From NCBI RefSeq assembly GCF_000208865.1, contig NC_018392.1:1178001-1242000 (forward strand): a stretch of DNA of 64,000 nucleotides, in the 5' to 3' direction. The notes under the pieces were generated by a model. It worked only from the letters and a program-made list of their open reading frames with translations, was not told the origin of the DNA and searched no databases. Below are positions 1 through 9,949 of the stretch, in pieces. Made by a program: the position numbers and the translations under genes. Each line of letters begins with the position of its first letter. The first letter of the stretch is position 1. Source of the stretch: Neospora caninum Liverpool. Its lineage: Eukaryota; Apicomplexa; Conoidasida; Eucoccidiorida; Sarcocystidae.

Positions 1-476
1 CGGCTGAAAACGTCGTCTTGCACTGCAAGTGTCTGCGAGTTTTTTCCGCGTTTCACTGCATGTACTTGTCGCATGCAAAGTCAGAGGGCCTCAACCATGT
101 TCAGCTCCCTGCCTTCACACACTCTGTGGTAGTCTGTGTGGTGTCAAAGTGCCTGCAAGGATGACCTTGACATTTTTACCTCGAATCCAAGAATATGTCA
201 AGGCTTTTTAGCTCTGCACTCTACTTTTCAAAAAATCGGGCCAGGCTCCCTTCTGAACGGGGACTGGACTGATCTCCGGCCTTTGGATATGCGGCATATG
301 GAGTGAAAAGCGGGGTTTGATATCATTATTTGGACTATCTTTGCAGGTTTTCTACAAGTGTTGACGCATTAGAGTTTGGTGTGCTGAGATTCCCACGTAC
401 GTGGTGCCGCTTTTGAACCGATTGAGCTCATCCGGCGAACGTGTCATCCACAACTCTTCAATGCGGACGAGCTCCA
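1..476. other. Upstream region of the ferredoxin gene
   Basis: No gene was recognised here. The stretch lies directly upstream of the ferredoxin start codon and presumably contains its promoter and 5' leader. No open frame with coding character was seen on either strand. Confidence 0.4.
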
Positions 477-1504
477 ATGGTACTACGGTCGTGCGTCGGA
501 GCGCTCCGAGTGGCGCGGTCCAGCTGCAGAAGACGCTTTTGCGGATCGAGACTGGAAAACATAGCTACAATCAGGCAGGCGCATCTTTCTTGCCCCTTCG
601 TCTCTTCTCAACCCTGTTCTTGGCGTCATCTTTCCCAGCGGGCGTTCCATGTCGCCTCGTCGAATCCCGCGTCACCAGCTGACGAGTCATCGTCGCAAAC
701 TGTGTACGTCTGCATTTGCAGCGAAAGATTTTTGGAATGCCATGCAGGCAGTGGGGGAATGGCGCGTTGGCAGACGAAACGTGACTTTAACGAAAACTAT
801 GCTTAGCGACACGTGGCTGATGGGAATGGCTACCCGGGTCCACGACGAAAGTGCGTAGTTATTGAGATTATCACGCGTGATGTTCTGCTCTTCGCAGCAC
901 GGTTTCTTTCGTACTTCCTGACAATTCCGAAAAGCTTGTCGAGGCCAAGGTTGGAGATAGCATTCTCGAAGTCGCTCACTCGAACGACATTGAGCTTGAA
1001 GGTGAGACATCGTGACATGCGGGTCCAGTGGTACTGCACGGAACCTTATATCTGGCAACCGCGGCATCCTGCTGTCGGGACTGCTGTTTTGTATCCTAGG
1101 CGCTTGTGAAGGAGCCTGCTCTTGCTCAACGTGCCACGTCATCCTGGAACAGGAGGTCTACGATGAGCTGCCCGAGCCGTCGGAACAAGAGGAAGACATG
1201 CTTGACCTGGCAGCGTGCCTGACCCCAACGTAAGAGGCGAATCTCCCTCCACTACTAGATGCAGACCCTATTTTTTGGCCCAGTACCTAAGCTAGGATGA
1301 TATTATGTCGGTTTTTTTTCGGTTTGTGCAGAGGAAATACAGCAAAATTGCAGTGATACGCGCTGCTTGGATGCTGGGTGTTTGTGCAGTTCGCGGCTTG
1401 GGTGTCAAGTTCACATCACTCCCGATTTGAAAAACGCGAAGATTCGGCTACCGCAAATCACGCGGAACTTTTACGTCGATGGCCATGTTCCAGCGCCCCA
1501 CTGA
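477..1504 (+). CDS. Mitochondrial adrenodoxin-type [2Fe-2S] ferredoxin, 4 exons
   Basis: Exons 477-703, 898-1001, 1100-1229 and 1390-1504 join in phase into a 191-residue protein. Residues 1 to about 75 are rich in Arg and Ser with few acidic residues, like a mitochondrial presequence. The rest matches adrenodoxin-type ferredoxins throughout. The cluster ligands are Cys113, Cys119 and Cys122 (C-x5-C-x2-C, ending CSTCH) and Cys159 in SRLGCQV; the 37-residue step from Cys122 to Cys159 equals that of adrenodoxin. Acidic residues between them (SEQEEDML) correspond to the partner-binding helix. Family members carry electrons from ferredoxin reductase to Fe-S cluster assembly and related mitochondrial reactions; that role here is inferred. 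An extra Cys117 lies between the first two ligands. ATG 477 is the first ATG in the frame of exon 1. The gene faces the MOLO1-like gene tail to tail, 124 bases away. Confidence 0.9.
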
Positions 1505-1628
1505 CGGTGGACACTTTGTTCCAGTACTGGCAGCACCAGTTTCGCCAGGTGATGTTTGCGGCACGAGCAAGTTATGCGCCCTTCTCGGTGCTCATGGAGA
1601 AGGGGATATCTGCGACTGCCAAACACTG

Positions 1629-2854
1629 CTATTCGTCTCCCACATGCGCATCTTTCATCATAAATCTGGTGATTGCAAAGTACACCACCAGTACAGAAAG
1701 AGCATAGAGAGCTGCAAGAGACAAAATGACTGTCGCAATCCAGCCGGGCCCTTGAACGCCGAAGGTGTGTGTGGCACGATAATGTTGTAAAGTGAGAGTC
1801 ACGCCGTACCTGTCCTGGTAGCAGGCAATTGGTAGTTTATCATGTCGACTCCGCTTATGACGGCCTCCCCCACTGATTTAGAGGCTCTGTATGCAACATG
1901 CATCCGGGCCTTGAGGATGCTAGTAAATGCCTAATTTACAGTGTTAAGACAGTTTTTTTCAGGGACTTTGTCGGGTGTTAGGCTGTACCGCTGTGATGTA
2001 CTCCGGCTCTACCCCCTCTGAGAGTACTGTTTTTCACTTTTCCTCTCGAACGCTCTGTACTAAACTAACCTCGCGCTGCAAGGGCGACTAAATCTCTTTT
2101 CTTGACAAAGAATAGAAGCATGCCGTCATGGCAGCCGCGGTTGCCGATGCCCCACTGCCTGAAGAGTTGTCAACGTTGATATTGGCTGCTGCACGTTGTC
2201 TTCAATTGCTCGACTGACCGAAGAAGAGAGTGGGCGATTTCGTCGGCCGCCTGTTGTGGAGTCTGACCCTCAGGTACATAAATATCGTTGGCCACCGCGG
2301 CCGCCACCTGCTCCAGGGAGAGTACTACAAACATATTCGCTCCTTTTTTGTGTGCACACATACCTGATAGAAGTGCTTTCTGCCGTCTGGACATTCATGC
2401 TCAGTCGAGTCTCGAAGCTGCATAAGCCGAGACTCGAGTCTGGACTGCTCCTCCGGTGTAAGAAGGTGATCGGGATCGCATAGCCATGAGTGTGTGGCCC
2501 TGATCAGCGCACACGACCTGTTTAAGTGAGTGTAGAGTTTCGCAAAAAGCTAGTTACGTTGTGGAGAAGGTGCACTTCTGTGGTTCAACGAATGGGTTGG
2601 GGAAGGATGCGGCCGTGTACAGAACTTCTTCTCCTCTGAAGCGCAAATAAACAGCTGGAAATATGGTCAGCTCAAACGGTTCGCAATGCCACTCACGAAA
2701 TCCGGTGAGTAACCGGCTGATATTTCCTGGCCCCTGTTGATTTAGGGCCATGAGGCCGGAACTTGAACGGGACAGCTTCCACTTCGTCGGCGCGTGCGCC
2801 TGAGAGGACCCCCGGCCATGCGACAGCGATAAAAAGCAAACTTAGCACCATCAT
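1629..2854 (-). CDS. Secreted single-pass membrane protein with MOLO1/TPM-like domain; one apparent frameshift
   Basis: Seven exons on the minus strand: 2854-2697, 2635-2558, 2499-2219, 2158-2070, 2017-1989, 1930-1810 and 1750-1629. Residues 1-22 form a signal peptide (MMVLSLLFIAVAWPG core). The luminal domain has CDPD (about 86-89), LTPEEQ, an ADEIAHSLL helix, QWGIG followed by GCHDG (about 174-185), and AVISGVDMI. A hydrophobic helix (about 256-279) precedes a short tail ending HVGDE. This order is that of MOLO1/TPM-fold proteins, known in nematodes as a levamisole-receptor auxiliary subunit; function here is unknown. All exons join in phase except inside exon 3, where one extra base is needed. 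The T6 run at 2344-2349 (A6 in the mRNA) is the natural site: with seven, about 292 residues read through; as given, the frame stops at a TAG soon after. Either an assembly error or a pseudogene. The TPM relation is firmer than the MOLO1 subfamily name. Confidence 0.7.
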
Positions 2855-3369
2855 GATGAACAGACAACAGGTTGCGCCAAAAAGTATTTCGCACAGTGGC
2901 TGCTCGTAACTACGGCTAAGGCGTCAGGAGCGCGAATCTGTTATTTTTCTGCCGTTCCTTCGGTACTGCCTGAACCTGCCCTGTACATACACCGTTACGA
3001 GGCCGACCTTGGAGTGCCATTGCTCTTGCGCGTCACTGGGCACCGTCCAGCGCGCCACGATCCACCGCTCTGCGGGGGTGGCCATTGAAGTTCTGGGAAG
3101 TACACAGCCTGTCAGCATCGTTCATATGCGTAGCGTAGCGCTCTCCTGTGCAACAAGTATCTGTCGCTGCTGCACCTACGTGAGGGGCGTCGGCCGTGGT
3201 CATCAACACAGGCGTAAGCGCCTCAGGTGGCCAACGGAGATGCAATTGTCTTAGCAAAGATGGGACACACATTTGGGAACAAAAAACGGAAGAGCAGACC
3301 AGCGTCCCAAAGCATGCCTCCCGTGTAAGAACCTTTTTTTCCTCACTTTGGTGATACAACCTTTCATCG

Positions 3370-3833
3370 TCATGACCGGAATGAGTAGTGGCAGGTGGCA
3401 ATGATGAACTGGAAACGGTACGTCTTTGTTTTATTGATCTACTGGCTGATTCCACACATGAGACCGTCCTGATCCTCTAACCCACCCCAACCTACCTTGG
3501 CTGGACCCGTGAATCCCTGAGTGCTGCCAGGTTCAACCATAATACCCACAGACACACTGGAGTTTTGCTGTATCAGGTTGCTGCCATGGTGGGGTATAAC
3601 TGTGGGTGCCCGATGTGTCTTGACACCTTTCTGATGTAACCTTCAGAATGGCGGCTTCCCGCATACGTGATCATCGGTGCCACGATAACGCTGGTTAGCC
3701 ACAACAACGTACACAATTCGGGAGCACACTTGACCAGCGACGAAGTGAACGTGTACAAGCATCCAAATGGCCCTTTCATGTTCTGTTCTGGATACTTGAG
3801 AGATTCGGGAACATTTGCGAGTCCGGGAACGGC
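3370..3833 (-). CDS. Possible 3' exons of a hypothetical minus-strand gene (unresolved)
   Basis: Three minus-strand pieces, 3833-3667, 3556-3496 and 3408-3370, have GT-AG borders and join in phase, ending in FIIATCHYSFRS and a TGA. The middle piece reads VSVGIMVEPGSTQGFTGPAK. I could not find an upstream exon with a matching phase-0 donor, and I recognise no family. The largest piece is also open, with good codon character, on the plus strand (3649-3888). Only one strand is likely real, so this is offered as one of two alternatives. Confidence 0.3.
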
Positions 3834-3888
3834 CTACCAACTTTCGGGTCCCCTGACAGCTGCCGCGGTGGTCACCTTGTTTGTGTGA
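3649..3888 (+). CDS. Possible exon of a small hypothetical plus-strand protein (alternative to the minus-strand model)
   Basis: A plus-strand exon begins after a convincing acceptor (CCTTCAG, 3648) preceded by a pyrimidine stretch. It reads WRLPAYVIIGATITLVSHN at its start and contains LTSDEVNVYKHPNGPF. It ends either at TGA 3886-3888 or at the good donor GT|GTGAGT (exon end 3884). The acceptor phase needs one base from an upstream exon. A candidate first exon begins at ATG 3126 with an Arg/Cys-rich start that could be a mitochondrial presequence, but its donor at 3189 is weak. No family was recognised. Confidence 0.3.
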   Translation, partial: WRLPAYVIIGATITLVSHNNVHNSGAHLTSDEVNVYKHPNGPFMFCSGYLRDSGTFASPGTAYQLSGPLTAAAVVTLFV

Positions 3889-4652
3889 GTGCCCACACAT
3901 GAAGTGGGTCACCCATGCTGCACAACAGTCAGAGCACAGCCCGTTGCGTTTTCTCACTTTCATGGCAGTGACAAGCCGAGTACACTATTCCTTTACACAT
4001 GTGAGTTGCCACTGATTACCCGTGAATGAGGAGGAATGCCAACACATCTATCAGATGCTTTAGTTAAAAGGGGGGATGCATGGCGTCGACAGAAGTGATG
4101 CGCGTGGACGACGTGGCGAGGAGGTAACAACGCTAAAACGAGAAAGACAATTCAAAGTGTTGGCCATTCTCAAGGCCCTCCTGTTGTAACAGTTTCTGTT
4201 AAACAGTGGGCTGCTTACGGGGGGTGTGGCCGTACACGCATACTGTTGAACAGCAAAAGCGGCGCCGCCTCCTTCGACGGAAGATGTGTCCCGCCTCCTC
4301 AAATACGCTGAGTGACTGTGCTGGGGCACTGGACTGGGAGGAGCCAAAAAATCACCGTCCGAGGCCAGCGGTCGTACCGCGCAACCATTTTCTCAGCGCA
4401 AATTTCTTCGTCCAACATAATTAGTTCTTCGACAAACTCTCTGAAGATCTACAGTCCGTGGGAATATCTGTGCTGAACAGTCTGACTAAGAGAAGGTAAG
4501 CAATCGTTGCTCTCCACCTTACGGGGCGTCTTCCCGGTGTGAAGCACAACCGATCCTCCATGTAGCGTTCCCAATTTTTCACCATTCTTTTTTTTTCTTA
4601 AAAAATATGTCGTTGTTCAGACTTGTGGTGATGTCATTGCTGCAGAGCGAAG

Positions 4653-5438
4653 ATGGCGCGGACGGTTGAAATCACCATTCAGTTTTGTGGTGGCTGAGGC
4701 TATCGCCCCTACTTCGATCGGGCAGAAGCTCTCATACGGTCGTGGTTTACCGATGCAGAGCTCCGCCATGTGTCGATCGAAGGTGAGGAAGCACTATTTC
4801 CAAAATTCGTCTGTTTTTCGGGCTCTCAATGCCACTAATGTTCCCGTCTGATGTGAGAAGAGCCAAAATCTAGGTCCATAAGCCGTTACAGTATCCTGCT
4901 AGGGTGAGGCGGTATATTTCTCTCATGACGTACGAGATTTTGAAACCATGGGAGTACCTTTGAGCATTCAACTAGAAAGGGTCCACTCCACACACGTGTA
5001 CATTGACATACTTACAATGCCCGTAATAGAGATACTCTCGGACGAGGTCAAGACGCTTAGTGGGATACAAACGAATACTCTACGAAGTACAGGAAAATCT
5101 TCACCTGAGGTGTGCGTTGAGGAAGCTCTGACTCGCCCTGCCGTGTGTCAAGAAGCAAGGCAAGATGATCGTCGTAACTACAAACGTTTAGCAGTACATG
5201 ATTTCACGAATTCTGAGCTGTGAGGCAACTCGTCTCCGGTTCAGGCACATTCAAACATCCGTTTTTGTGAATTTCGTTCGCAGGCCACGAGGACCCCGGT
5301 ACGACCGGGAATTTTGAGATAAGAATTGATGGGGTGTTGGTGCATTCAAAGAAGACGAGGAGACAAGGCTTCCTGCATGCCAACAAAGAACAACAAGAAG
5401 TAGTACGACAGAAAATCAGAGAGGCGCTGGACAACTAA
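4653..5438 (+). CDS. Selenoprotein W-like Rdx-family protein with in-frame TGA (Sec), 2 exons
   Basis: Exons 4653-4782 and 5284-5438 join in phase 1 into a 94-residue protein if the TGA at 4695-4697 is read as selenocysteine. The product starts MARTVEITIQF and then has C12-G-G-U15, the CxxU redox motif of the SelW/SelT/SelH (Rdx) group, at the end of the first beta strand. After the intron comes GNFEIRIDGVLVHSKK, the second family signature, then GFLHANKEQQ and a C-terminal helix. Length and motif spacing match SelW (about 90 residues). Members have a thioredoxin-like fold and are thought to be small thiol redox proteins. Toxoplasma is known to make selenoproteins, using both AUGA- and GGGA-type SECIS elements. 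I did not find a convincing SECIS in the first kilobase after the TAA. Reading the TGA as a stop would leave a meaningless 14-residue peptide. Confidence 0.92.
4695..4697 (+). other. In-frame TGA, predicted selenocysteine codon
   Basis: This TGA is codon 15 of the SelW-like gene and takes the U position of the C-G-G-U motif. The reading frame is conserved in family character on both sides of it, within the same exon and across the following intron. Confidence 0.9.
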
Positions 5439-7395
5439 GGGCGGGTAACGGGCGGATGAGAAGACGCCCCTTTCCCCTGAGAAGGGGTGCAAAGCATGGA
5501 GTGCCTGCCAGTCTTAGAGTACCAGATTTATCACTTTGTCTCTGTACCGTCTGGGTTGACTTCAGGCGGAAGTCACGGTAGCCGCTGAGCAAGAAGCTTT
5601 GTGTGGACAACGATGATACGCTGTTCGAGAAGTTCAGCCATTGCAAGTTCTGAAAGATGCACGTGAAGGCATGTCTGCAGACGCACGGAAATCTGCCGCG
5701 AGTGAATGCTTCTCTTAAAGTCAATGACCGGGGAAGCGGGAAATAGTCGACAGCGACGTTTGTTTGTCAGACGACCTTAAAGAACGGTATTGTAAACCTT
5801 GTGGGCCGTAGTGGATGGGGGGATCATTGACACTTTGCACTGTGTACTTACTGCGTACCAGTGGGTTCGAGAAGCGAGATGATGTGACTGAGGGAGATTG
5901 GATTTCATATTTTTGCTTTTGTGACAAAATGCGTTTCGGTTTTGTATTGAGTCATCTGGGCAGCGACCTGCTGGGAGAGTGGAGCTTTTGCGGTTCCTTC
6001 CTCCATGTTGAAAACCGTGTGGCCGTGTGAATTCGAAAAAACCTACTCCAGCTACACAGGATACTTTATGCGATCTAATTTGCAGCTCCTTCAGTAGTTT
6101 TTCGTTTGCGTTCTAGCCCTTCCGCGTTGAAACCTAGGCTTGGCGCTGCTCGCAAACCCTCTCCAAAGTCCCGCTGAACTGTCAAGCGGGACCGTCGATT
6201 AAGCAAACAATGGCGATCTTCAGGCAGCCGAAGAATTAAAGCCAATTTCATCACAAGCATTTCTAGCAAACGCCACGTGACATTCTCTAGCGGAGCGGCG
6301 ATTGCATATCTCCTGTGCGGTCAACTGAATGTAGGTGGGAAACGTCTCTCTACTGACGCCCGCTACTGAAAAACAGCCGCTACGCTTATTCGAACTACAA
6401 CTAGTACCTTCACCAATAACTAACGTGCGTTTACGCGTTCACGATGGGAAATTTCAACCCCCGTTGACTACTACTGAACTGTGAGCGCCGCTGAACGAGA
6501 CCTCGCCGCGTTCGCTTTTGAACGAATGCTATTCAAAACAATCATACCTATACATATGCCTCTTGCTACTACGAGAGACATTCTCTCTTGTCTGCTACGG
6601 GAGACGGCTTTGCAGCCCGTACGACTACTGCGCCGCCCATGTCATGAAGGGAAGCACTAACCTTTCCACCTCTTCCTCGCTGTTGGTTTTCAGTTCCTGT
6701 GTGCGTCGTAGCTGAAGTTGATGAGCGTCAAAACGGCTACCGAGAACGAAGACTCGCTTGATTTCAAATCGCAACCAGACTGCCGCATCGCATCATGTGA
6801 AGCATTTTCATCCTCTGGGAACATCTTTGGATTTGACTAACTCACGGCGCGCGTTGTATGTTCGATCGTTCTGTAGCGAGAGCAGGCGCAACAGACGAAA
6901 CGCGTCGATGTGTGAACAGGAACAGTATGGCGTGGACCTCTCGCGAATACGGCATTCCCGCTTGGCGGGCAAGGTCGAGCTCGCGGCGCGGACTTTTGCA
7001 AAAAGCAAACTTTCAGATTGAGGAACACGGTGGAAAAAGTTTATTTCCTTTGGTTGTCTTAAGACCCATTGTTGCTGTGGCGCAGCTTGGAACATTCGAT
7101 TCGAAAGTACGGATTTTGACTGAAAAGGACGTCTCAAACTTTGCACGCTACCGCATCGACTACACGCGCATTACATCCCCATGTACTGTCGAAGACCGAC
7201 ATCCACACACGGATGCGTACATACATTCGCACACATGTGCGCGCGTAGGCATTGATTTCCTAAATGCATCCATAGACGCATGTGTTCGCATGTGCATCCG
7301 CGGGATCTCCCGCCACCTTTGGCTTTTCGAATTCACAAGGCAATGTCGGAACTCGAAATCTCGGTCGTTCCCTGCTCCAGGCGTTTTGTTTGCGA
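5439..7395. other. Intergenic region: 3' UTRs of the SelW-like and SAM synthetase genes
   Basis: The two flanking genes converge on this stretch. It should hold the SelW-like 3' UTR with its SECIS element. Two clear hairpins were seen: a 7-bp stem at 5557-5563/5569-5575, extended by TACCGT pairing with ACGGTA across a bulge, and an 8-bp stem at 6168-6175/6185-6192 with a 9-base loop. Neither shows the SECIS non-Watson-Crick quartet. No further gene was recognised. Confidence 0.5.
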
Positions 7396-9949
7396 TTAGG
7401 CCGAGCTGCCAGGAACTTTGCAGTGCGACAGGTCCACGATTTTCTCCCAGGCACAGTCTTCTTCACTTCGTCCAAAGTGGCCATACGCAGCGAACCGCTT
7501 GAAACCCGGTTCTTTCAGGCGGAGCTCGCGCAGAATGACGCCCGGCCGGAAGTCAAAGTTCTCCATGACGATCTTGAGCAGGAGTTCGTCATTGTAGTTC
7601 TCGGCCGCAGTGTTGTACGAGTCCACAAAAAGGGAGAGCGGATGAGACACGCCAATGGAGTACGAAACCTGAACCAAACACCTCTTGCAAAAGCCGTTCG
7701 CCACAAGCGACTTGGCAGCCCGACGCGCGGCGTACGCCGCAGAGCGGTCAACCTTCGTGCTGTCCTTCCCGCTGAAAGCGCCACCCCCGTGAGCTCCCCA
7801 GCCTGTCGACAGAAGGGACAGCCACGCGCATGCGAAAAACGAGAAGCTGAAAAAACTCGCAGAGGCAGGCGTTTGTGTCCGCACCGCGTTGCGGCGCTGT
7901 CTCGCGACCAATTACACTTTTCGCTTTGTTTTCTGCCCCATACTTGCGGCCTCAGCGCCTTCATCTACCTCTCCACACAGACTCTGTCTTTTCACCTCTC
8001 TGCGCGCCACACACAGGAAAGCGCACGTTCTGGATCTCCACTGCCTCTTTTGGGGGCCGGAGAGCTCGCGAGAGCCTCCGTTCTGTTCTCTCCCGTTTCT
8101 CGGACTTTCGGACGCGGAAAACTCACCTCCGTAGGTGTCGATGATGATTTTTCTGCCCGTCAGTCCAGCGTCGCCATGGGGCCCGCCAATCACGAATTTC
8201 CCGCTCGGGTTGAGGTGGTAAACCGTGTCGTCGTCCAAGTACTGCGCCGGCACGACGTACTTCACGACATGCTCCATCAGATCTGCTCTCAGCTGCTCGT
8301 TCGACGCCTCTGGGGCGTGCTGCGTGCTGATGACGATGGTGTGGACGCGCTTTGGGACTGGAACTCCGTTGCGATCCTCGTACTCGACGGTGACCTGAGC
8401 CCGCAAAACGAACGTCCACAACTCTCCAGAACCTCACAAACTTGTCCGAAGAAACGCAAACACTTCAACCTCCCCAGTCTATTATCGCTTCACACACAAA
8501 AACACAAAACAAACACAGAACGATTTCACGTACATTCACACAACTACACATATACATACACATAAAATAGAAACCCCATACGGGGACTTGTATATATATA
8601 TATATGCGTGTAACCTCGCCGTCATACGATTCGCTCTTTGCTGGATGAGTTGTTGTCCATTCGCGCCGGGCTCCTGGTGGTTGGAGCACCTCCTTTCTCC
8701 AATACCATATTTGGTACCTTGGCTACTTGGAGGATACTACGTATCTGATGTAACATTAAAACGATTCTTTGTATTACATTTTATATTGCCTTTTAGGGTG
8801 TCTTACCTGGGTTTTGCCGTCCGGGCGGATGTAGGGGAGAATTCCCTGCTTGCGCACTTCCGTCAGGCGCTTGCCGAGACGGGTGGCGAGAGAGTGCGAG
8901 AGAGGCATGAACTCCTCCGTCTCGTCGCAGGCGTAGCCAAACATATGACCCTGGTCTCCGGCGCCGACATCTTCTTCTTTTTTGTTCACGTGCACGCACT
9001 GCGCAATGTCGGGGCTCTGCTCCTCGATCGCAACCACGACGTTCATCGTTTTGTAGTCAAGTCCTTTGGACTCGTCATCGTAGCCGATCTCCTGAGACAC
9101 CGGGCAGACAGAGCGGTAGAGACGCCGCGAGCTTGGGATGAGGGGAGAACTGAGAGGTTGTTACCGGGGCAACTGACGACGCACCGACGAACAAGAATGC
9201 GCGAAGAATCGAGATCACGAACCCTCTTCCGGAGAGCGACAAAAGACAGCTGAGAGTCGCCTCCACGCGTCCCCCCGCCAAAAAGTCCACACAGCTGACG
9301 TGTCAATTCCTCGAAAAAACTTAGCCGCCATTTTTCCTGAACCTGCTCCAGGGTGGGGGGGGGGGGGTGGCTCTTCTCGTTCACCCTCATTCCGTTTTCG
9401 CCGACTCCCACAAAACACCGGGGAAACACAACACCCCCTTACCCACGGAGCCCGCTCCCACAATCCACAAACGCGCCCCAGAGTCAAGCATGCACACATC
9501 GCACTCGTGCATACGTCAAAAGACACATACGCTCTGAGCAAACACGCTCACATGAATTCATATATGCACGCATATGCCTGGAGATACACATATACACACG
9601 TATATACCCATGTATAAATATATAGATTACACGCACATGCATATAACGCACATCTATCTATGTATAGATGTTCGCTACGGGCATGTACGTCTTGGAAGCT
9701 TACCTTGACAGTATCGCGGACGATTTGCTCGTAGTTGACAGACGCTTTTGTGGTGATTTCACCGAAGATCATGATCATGCCTGTTTTCGCGCATGTCTCG
9801 CAGGCGACTTTGCTGTCGGGATCTTGCGCCAGGCAGGCGTCCAGCACTGCGTCGGACACCTGGTCGCACAGCTTGTCTGGATGGCCCTCATTCACCGACT
9901 CGGAGGTGAAGAGGAAGTGACCGGGTCTGGGCGGCTTTACGGAGTTCAT
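7396..9949 (-). CDS. S-adenosylmethionine synthetase (methionine adenosyltransferase), 4 exons
   Basis: Minus-strand exons 9949-9704, 9091-8807, 8394-8127 and 7802-7396 join in phase into a 401-residue protein, the normal eukaryotic length. The enzyme (EC 2.5.1.6) makes S-adenosylmethionine from methionine and ATP in the cytosol. The start is [20 protein letters not shown], followed by [17 protein letters not shown], the ATP/methionine site. Signature GAGDQG lies at 125-130 and the P-loop-like signature [16 protein letters not shown] at 272-287. The end resembles animal MAT enzymes ([18 protein letters not shown]). ATG 9949 is the only start giving the conserved N-terminus without extension. 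Introns hold short AT repeats, a G13 run and GATC-rich text but no genes. The gene is divergent from the DSK2-like gene. No unusual feature apart from Ser281 where many bacterial enzymes have Pro, which also varies in animals. Confidence 0.97.
9355..9367. repeat. Poly-G run (G13) in SAM synthetase intron 1
   Basis: An uninterrupted run of 13 G on the plus strand within the first intron of the minus-strand SAM synthetase gene. Confidence 0.9.

Noticed and set aside
2326..2364. 39-base GT-AG intron inside MOLO1-like exon 3
   Set aside because: Removing it does not restore the frame (its length is a multiple of three while the exon is one base short), and it would be shorter than any other intron in the window.
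5973..6011. GGGA followed by a GTGGAG/CTCCAT stem and TGA as a SECIS element
   Set aside because: The helix is only 6 bp, there is no A-rich apical loop and no lower helix outside the quartet.
6075..6269. Minus-strand frame starting MLVMKLALILRL
   Set aside because: No splice-consistent neighbours, no recognised family, and it sits in the expected 3' UTR zone of two convergent genes.
7282..8565. 427-residue open frame on the plus strand
   Set aside because: It is antisense to SAM synthetase exons 3 and 4 and their intron. The minus strand carries an unmistakable enzyme with in-phase exons.
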